A stretch of DNA of 9,078 nucleotides from the NCBI GenBank assembly GCA_947461015.1, contig CANHIR010000075.1:1-9078 (forward strand), in the 5' to 3' direction. The notes below the pieces were generated by a model. That model did not search any database and was not told where the DNA came from. It saw only the letters and a program-made list of their open reading frames with translations. The position numbers and the translations under genes are program-made. Each line of letters begins with the position of its first letter. Within the stretch, counting starts at the first letter, position 1. Below, piece after piece: positions 6,515-9,078 of this stretch. The stretch comes from Bacteroidota bacterium (GTDB taxonomy: Bacteria; Bacteroidota; Bacteroidia; Chitinophagales; Chitinophagaceae).

Positions 6515-7540
6515 TTATCTCATGATGAAAGGGAAACGTTGATAGTTTTTCAACGCAATGCCTGTACCACGTACAACACTTTTAAGTGGGTCTTCTGCAA
6601 CATGTACAGGTAATTTTATTTTCGCACTTAATCTTTTATCAAGTCCGCGCAATAATGAACCACCACCAGTAATGTACAATCCACGACGATAAATATCAGC
6701 AGCCAATTCGGGTGGCGTTGTTTCCAATGCTTTTAAAATTGCCTCTTCTATTTTGAAAATGCTTTTATCTAATGCTTCAGCAACTTCTTGGTAAGAAACC
6801 ATAATTTGTTTAGGAATACCAGTTACCAAGTCTCTTCCGTTTACTGGCATATCATCTGGCGGGTTGTCTAAATCTTTTAAGGCTGCACCAACATGTATTT
6901 TAATTTGTTCTGCAGTACGCTCACCAATTAATAAACTATGATAGCGTCTTAATGCTTCCATGATATCTGCAGTAAATTCATCTCCTGCAATTCTTATACT
7001 TTGATCACACACAATACCTGCTAATGCAATTACTGTGATACCAGTTGTTCCTCCTCCAATATCAATAATCATATTTCCTACTGGCTCTTCAACATCTATT
7101 CCAATACCTAATGCAGCAGCCATAGGTTCATGAATCATATACACTTCTTTTGCGCCTGCTTGTTCTGCACTATCACGTACCGCTCTTTTTTCAACTTCTG
7201 TAATAGAAGATGGAATACAAATAACCATTCTCCAACTAGGAGGAAATAATGGCTTCTTTGGATAAATCATTTTCATCAGTTCGCGAATCATTAATTCGGC
7301 AGCGTTAAAATCTGCAATTACACCATCTTTTAATGGACGAACTGTTTTAATACTCTCGTGTGTTTTTTCATGCATTAACAACGCCTTCTTACCAACGCCC
7401 AAAACTTCCTTCATATTATTTCTGTTCAAAGCAATAATTGAAGGTTCATTTACAACTACTTCATCATTGTGTATGATTAAAGTGTTGGCGGTGCCCAAGT
7501 CCATCGCAATTTCTTGGGTAAAAAAATTGAATAATCCCAT
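6515..7540 (-). CDS. mreB: Rod shape-determining actin homologue MreB
   Basis: A 341-residue bacterial actin that polymerises on the inner face of the membrane and guides side-wall synthesis. Nucleotide-binding motifs are complete: phosphate-1 DLGTANT (14-20), connect-1 with HEPMAAALG (137-145; Glu138 in the catalytic position), phosphate-2 DIGGGTTG (160-167), and the adenosine motif TGGGSLLRGL (291-300). Length matches the family. I chose the ATG at 7540-7538, giving MGLFNFFTQEIAMDLG, which is the standard N-terminus with its short amphipathic membrane-contacting stretch. The frame stays open upstream to a TTG at 7579-7577, but those 13 extra residues (LHSLSTLKS...) are unlike the family, and they run into the likely promoter. 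First gene of the mre-mrd block, 106 bases after purD, with the best promoter candidate in the window just upstream. Confidence 0.97.
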   Translation of the reverse strand: MGLFNFFTQEIAMDLGTANTLIIHNDEVVVNEPSIIALNRNNMKEVLGVGKKALLMHEKTHESIKTVRPLKDGVIADFNAAELMIRELMKMIYPKKPLFPPSWRMVICIPSSITEVEKRAVRDSAEQAGAKEVYMIHEPMAAALGIGIDVEEPVGNMIIDIGGGTTGITVIALAGIVCDQSIRIAGDEFTADIMEALRRYHSLLIGERTAEQIKIHVGAALKDLDNPPDDMPVNGRDLVTGIPKQIMVSYQEVAEALDKSIFKIEEAILKALETTPPELAADIYRRGLYITGGGSLLRGLDKRLSAKIKLPVHVAEDPLKSVVRGTGIALKNYQRFPFIMR

Positions 7541-7576
7541 TATCGTTATGCTTTTTAAAGTGCTTAGTGAATGAAG

Positions 7577-7607
7577 CAAAATTCACTTAAAATACTTGAA
7601 CTACAAA
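7577..7607 (-). promoter_or_regulatory. Candidate Bacteroidota-type promoter of the mreB-rodA operon
   Basis: On the minus strand, TTTG (7607-7604) is followed after 19 bases by GAATTTTG (7584-7577). This agrees with the primary-sigma consensus of Bacteroidota, TTTG then TAnnTTTG, with one mismatch in the -7 box and a normal spacer. Transcription would begin near 7573, leaving a leader of roughly 33 bases before the mreB ATG. A second -7-like site (AAGCTTTG, 7611-7604) overlaps the -33 box. A 6-bp inverted repeat (AGTGAA at 7587-7582 and TTCACT at 7571-7566) spans the -7 box. The position between purD and mreB fits an independent promoter for the shape operon, although read-through from purD is possible because I see no clear terminator in the gap. 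Confidence 0.45.
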
Positions 7608-7646
7608 GCTTTTTAAGAAATGTGTAAGAATATTTTTTTTGAAAAA

Positions 7647-8933
7647 CTAGGATTCAAATTCATACCCTATGTCGCTTCTAAAATACATACCCTCAAATTG
7701 AATGTTTGAAAGTGCATTTTGAGCAGTTTTTACCGCTTCTTTTAGGGTGCTTCCCTGTGCTGTTGCTGTTAAAACTCGGCCTCCTTTCGTAACAATGTCA
7801 TTGTCCTGAAACCCAGTACCAGCTTGGAATACAATTACACCAGGCACATTATTTGTTGCTGCCAAACCCGCTATCACAAAGTCCTTTTTATAATTTCCAG
7901 GATAACCTCCACTCACAGCCATTACGGTTGCAAAAGCACCTGAATTGTACTCAATATTTACATCTTCTAAAGTGCCATTGTCTGCTGCTGCCAATAAACT
8001 TACTAAATCGGTTTGTAAACGGGGTAGAATTACTTCAGTTTCAGGGTCCCCTAAACGACAATTGTATTCAATTACATAGGGTTCACCCCCACAATTCATC
8101 AAACCAAAAAATACAAATCCTTTATAAACCAAGTTTTCAGACTGAATGCCTTGAATCGTAGGTTTAATAATACGAGCTTCCACCTTTTTCATAAAAGTTT
8201 CATCCATAAAGGGCACCGGGCTTACACAGCCCATTCCGCCTGTATTTAATCCCGTATCCCCTTCGCCAATACGTTTGTAATCCTTGGCATGGCCTATAAT
8301 TTGATAGGATTGTCCGTCAGTTAGTGCAAAAACACTTACTTCAATGCCTTCCAAAAATTGTTCTATTACTACTTTTGAACTTGCTTCTCCAAATTGCTTA
8401 TTTTGGATCATATCCTCAAAACTAGCAATTGCTTCCTGGTGGGTAAAAGCAATGATAACGCCTTTCCCGGCCGCTAAACCGTCCGCTTTTAAGACAATGG
8501 GCAGTCCATGTGATTTTATATAATCTACGCCATCAGCATAGTTTTCTTTTGTAAACTCGGCGTAAGAGGCGGTTGGTATGCTGTGTCTTTGCATAAAATG
8601 CTTACTAAAAGCCTTACTTCCCTCCAACTGCGCTGCAGCTGCCGAAGGTGCAATTACATTAATATGTGTAGTTGTCTCGTCATTTAAGAAATAATCATAT
8701 ATACCATTTACAAGTGGATCCTCGGGTCCTACTACAATTAAATCAATTGCATTTTCAAGTGCCACCTTTTTGAGCCCTTCAAAATCATTTACCTGAATAT
8801 TTACATTGGTGCCAATGCTTGCTGTGCCTGGGTTTCCCGGTGCAATAAACAAATTGTCACAGTGATGACTTTGTGCCATTTTCCAGGCCAATGCATGTTC
8901 TCTTCCACCACTGCCAACAATTAAAATATTCAT
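7647..8933 (-). CDS. purD: Phosphoribosylamine-glycine ligase (GAR synthetase)
   Basis: A 428-residue cytosolic ATP-grasp enzyme of de novo purine synthesis. It joins 5-phosphoribosylamine and glycine using ATP to give glycinamide ribonucleotide. The order and motifs match monofunctional PurD: N-terminal GSGGREHAL (7-15), APGNPGT (31-37) and VGPEDPL (68-74); ATP-grasp with VLKADGLAAGKGV (147-159), HAKDYKRIGEGDTGLNTGGMG (215-235), and metal-binding IEYNCRLGDPET (288-299, Glu289 and Asn291); then the C-terminal domain ending in GMYFRSDIGYE. Length is normal, with no fusion to purM or purN. The ATG at 8933-8931 starts the canonical MNILIVGSGGREHAL. It is transcribed in the same direction as mreB but separated by 106 bases and probably has its own promoter at the divergent junction with the POT transporter. 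Confidence 0.97.
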   Translation of the reverse strand: MNILIVGSGGREHALAWKMAQSHHCDNLFIAPGNPGTASIGTNVNIQVNDFEGLKKVALENAIDLIVVGPEDPLVNGIYDYFLNDETTTHINVIAPSAAAAQLEGSKAFSKHFMQRHSIPTASYAEFTKENYADGVDYIKSHGLPIVLKADGLAAGKGVIIAFTHQEAIASFEDMIQNKQFGEASSKVVIEQFLEGIEVSVFALTDGQSYQIIGHAKDYKRIGEGDTGLNTGGMGCVSPVPFMDETFMKKVEARIIKPTIQGIQSENLVYKGFVFFGLMNCGGEPYVIEYNCRLGDPETEVILPRLQTDLVSLLAAADNGTLEDVNIEYNSGAFATVMAVSGGYPGNYKKDFVIAGLAATNNVPGVIVFQAGTGFQDNDIVTKGGRVLTATAQGSTLKEAVKTAQNALSNIQFEGMYFRSDIGYEFES

Positions 8934-8951
8934 ATATATAGGTTTGCCCCA

Positions 8952-8959
8952 CGAAAGTA
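8952..8959 (-). promoter_or_regulatory. Possible -7 promoter element for purD
   Basis: The minus strand reads TACTTTCG here, one mismatch from TAnnTTTG, 18 bases before the purD ATG, implying a very short leader. No TTTG sits at the expected distance upstream, so only half of the promoter pattern is supported. I see no purine riboswitch-like structure in the 77-base gap. Confidence 0.25.
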
Positions 8960-9010
8960 AAAATTATTGCAGGGATTTTATTAATTTGGGTCAATTAAAT
9001 ACTATTGAAT

Positions 9011-9078
9011 ATGTCAACAACAGCACAAAAGCATCCAAAAGGATTGTATGTATTGTTTGCAACGGAAATGTGGGAGCG
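9011..9078 (+). CDS. POT-family proton-coupled peptide transporter, N-terminal part only (runs off right edge)
   Basis: An ATG at 9011 opens a frame that stays open for 22 codons to the window end. It reads MSTTAQKHPKGLYVLFATEM followed by WE and the first two bases of an Arg codon. HPKGLYVLFxTEMWER is the characteristic N-terminus of POT/PTR (MFS) di- and tripeptide:proton symporters. The Glu19-x-x-Glu22-(Arg23) is the start of the ExxER motif in the first membrane helix that takes part in proton coupling. It would be an inner-membrane importer of short peptides. The remaining part of the protein (about 95% for this family) is outside the window, so integrity cannot be judged. It is divergent from purD. 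TTAATTTG at 8981-8988 is a one-mismatch -7-like site 22 bases upstream of the ATG, but no -33 TTTG is at the right distance. Confidence 0.85.
   Translation, partial: MSTTAQKHPKGLYVLFATEMWE

Noticed and set aside
7541..7579. Upstream TTG start for MreB adding 13 residues
   Set aside because: The extra residues do not match the family N-terminus, the internal ATG gives the standard one, and the TTG lies within the likely -7 promoter box.
7853..8161. Open frame on the plus strand inside purD, 102 codons
   Set aside because: Antisense to conserved PurD sequence, including the NCRLGDPE motif; Leu/His/Gln-rich shadow translation.

Overview
The window is an AT-rich, densely packed bacterial chromosome segment, most likely from a Bacteroidota and probably Chitinophagaceae-like. 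The grounds are the gene set and order (mreB-mreC-mreD-mrdA-rodA), the form of the proteins (MreB beginning MGLFNFFTQEIAMDLGTANT, the PBP2 and RodA variants), the general absence of Shine-Dalgarno sequences before start codons, and candidate promoters resembling the Bacteroidota TTTG / TAnnTTTG pattern. The family-level placement is inference. No intergenic stretch exceeds about 110 bases. I see no tRNA, rRNA, insertion sequence, CRISPR array or prophage gene.

Layout from left to right. Positions 1-177 (minus) hold the N-terminal end of an unidentified exported protein that runs off the left edge. Divergent from it, 238-843 (plus) encodes a compact AlkA-type HhH-GPD DNA glycosylase. Convergent with that is a long minus-strand gene train, given here in transcription order (right to left): purD (8933-7647), a 106-base gap with the best promoter candidate in the window, then mreB (7540-6515), mreC (6502-5648), mreD (5655-5134), mrdA/PBP2 (5130-2998), rodA (3014-1668) and a metallo-beta-lactamase-fold hydrolase (1658-900). 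At 9011 (plus), divergent from purD, the first 22 codons of a POT-family peptide/proton symporter begin and run off the right edge.

The mreB-to-rodA block is the classic rod-shape/elongasome operon. MreB forms the cytoplasmic actin-like filament. MreC (one membrane helix, coiled coil, periplasmic beta domain) and MreD (polytopic) link the filament to the wall machinery. RodA (SEDS glycosyltransferase) polymerises glycan and PBP2 (transpeptidase) crosslinks it. Genes are separated by 3-12 bases or overlap by 8 bases (mreC/mreD) and 17 bases (mrdA/rodA), so cotranscription and translational coupling are very likely. The metallo-hydrolase starts 9 bases after rodA and is probably in the same transcript, but its substrate is unknown.

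This is mainly a housekeeping region, and I found no convincing new multi-gene system. The points most worth a second look are: the altered active-site loop of RodA, which lacks the usual D-P-x-G-x-G-Y motif and carries a Lys-rich replacement with two cysteines; an A7-G-A8 tract at the end of mrdA, where loss of one base would join PBP2 in frame to RodA; a Cys/His cluster in PBP2 between its STFK and SCN motifs; a TTG start for mreC; and the conserved-looking hydrolase at the end of the operon.
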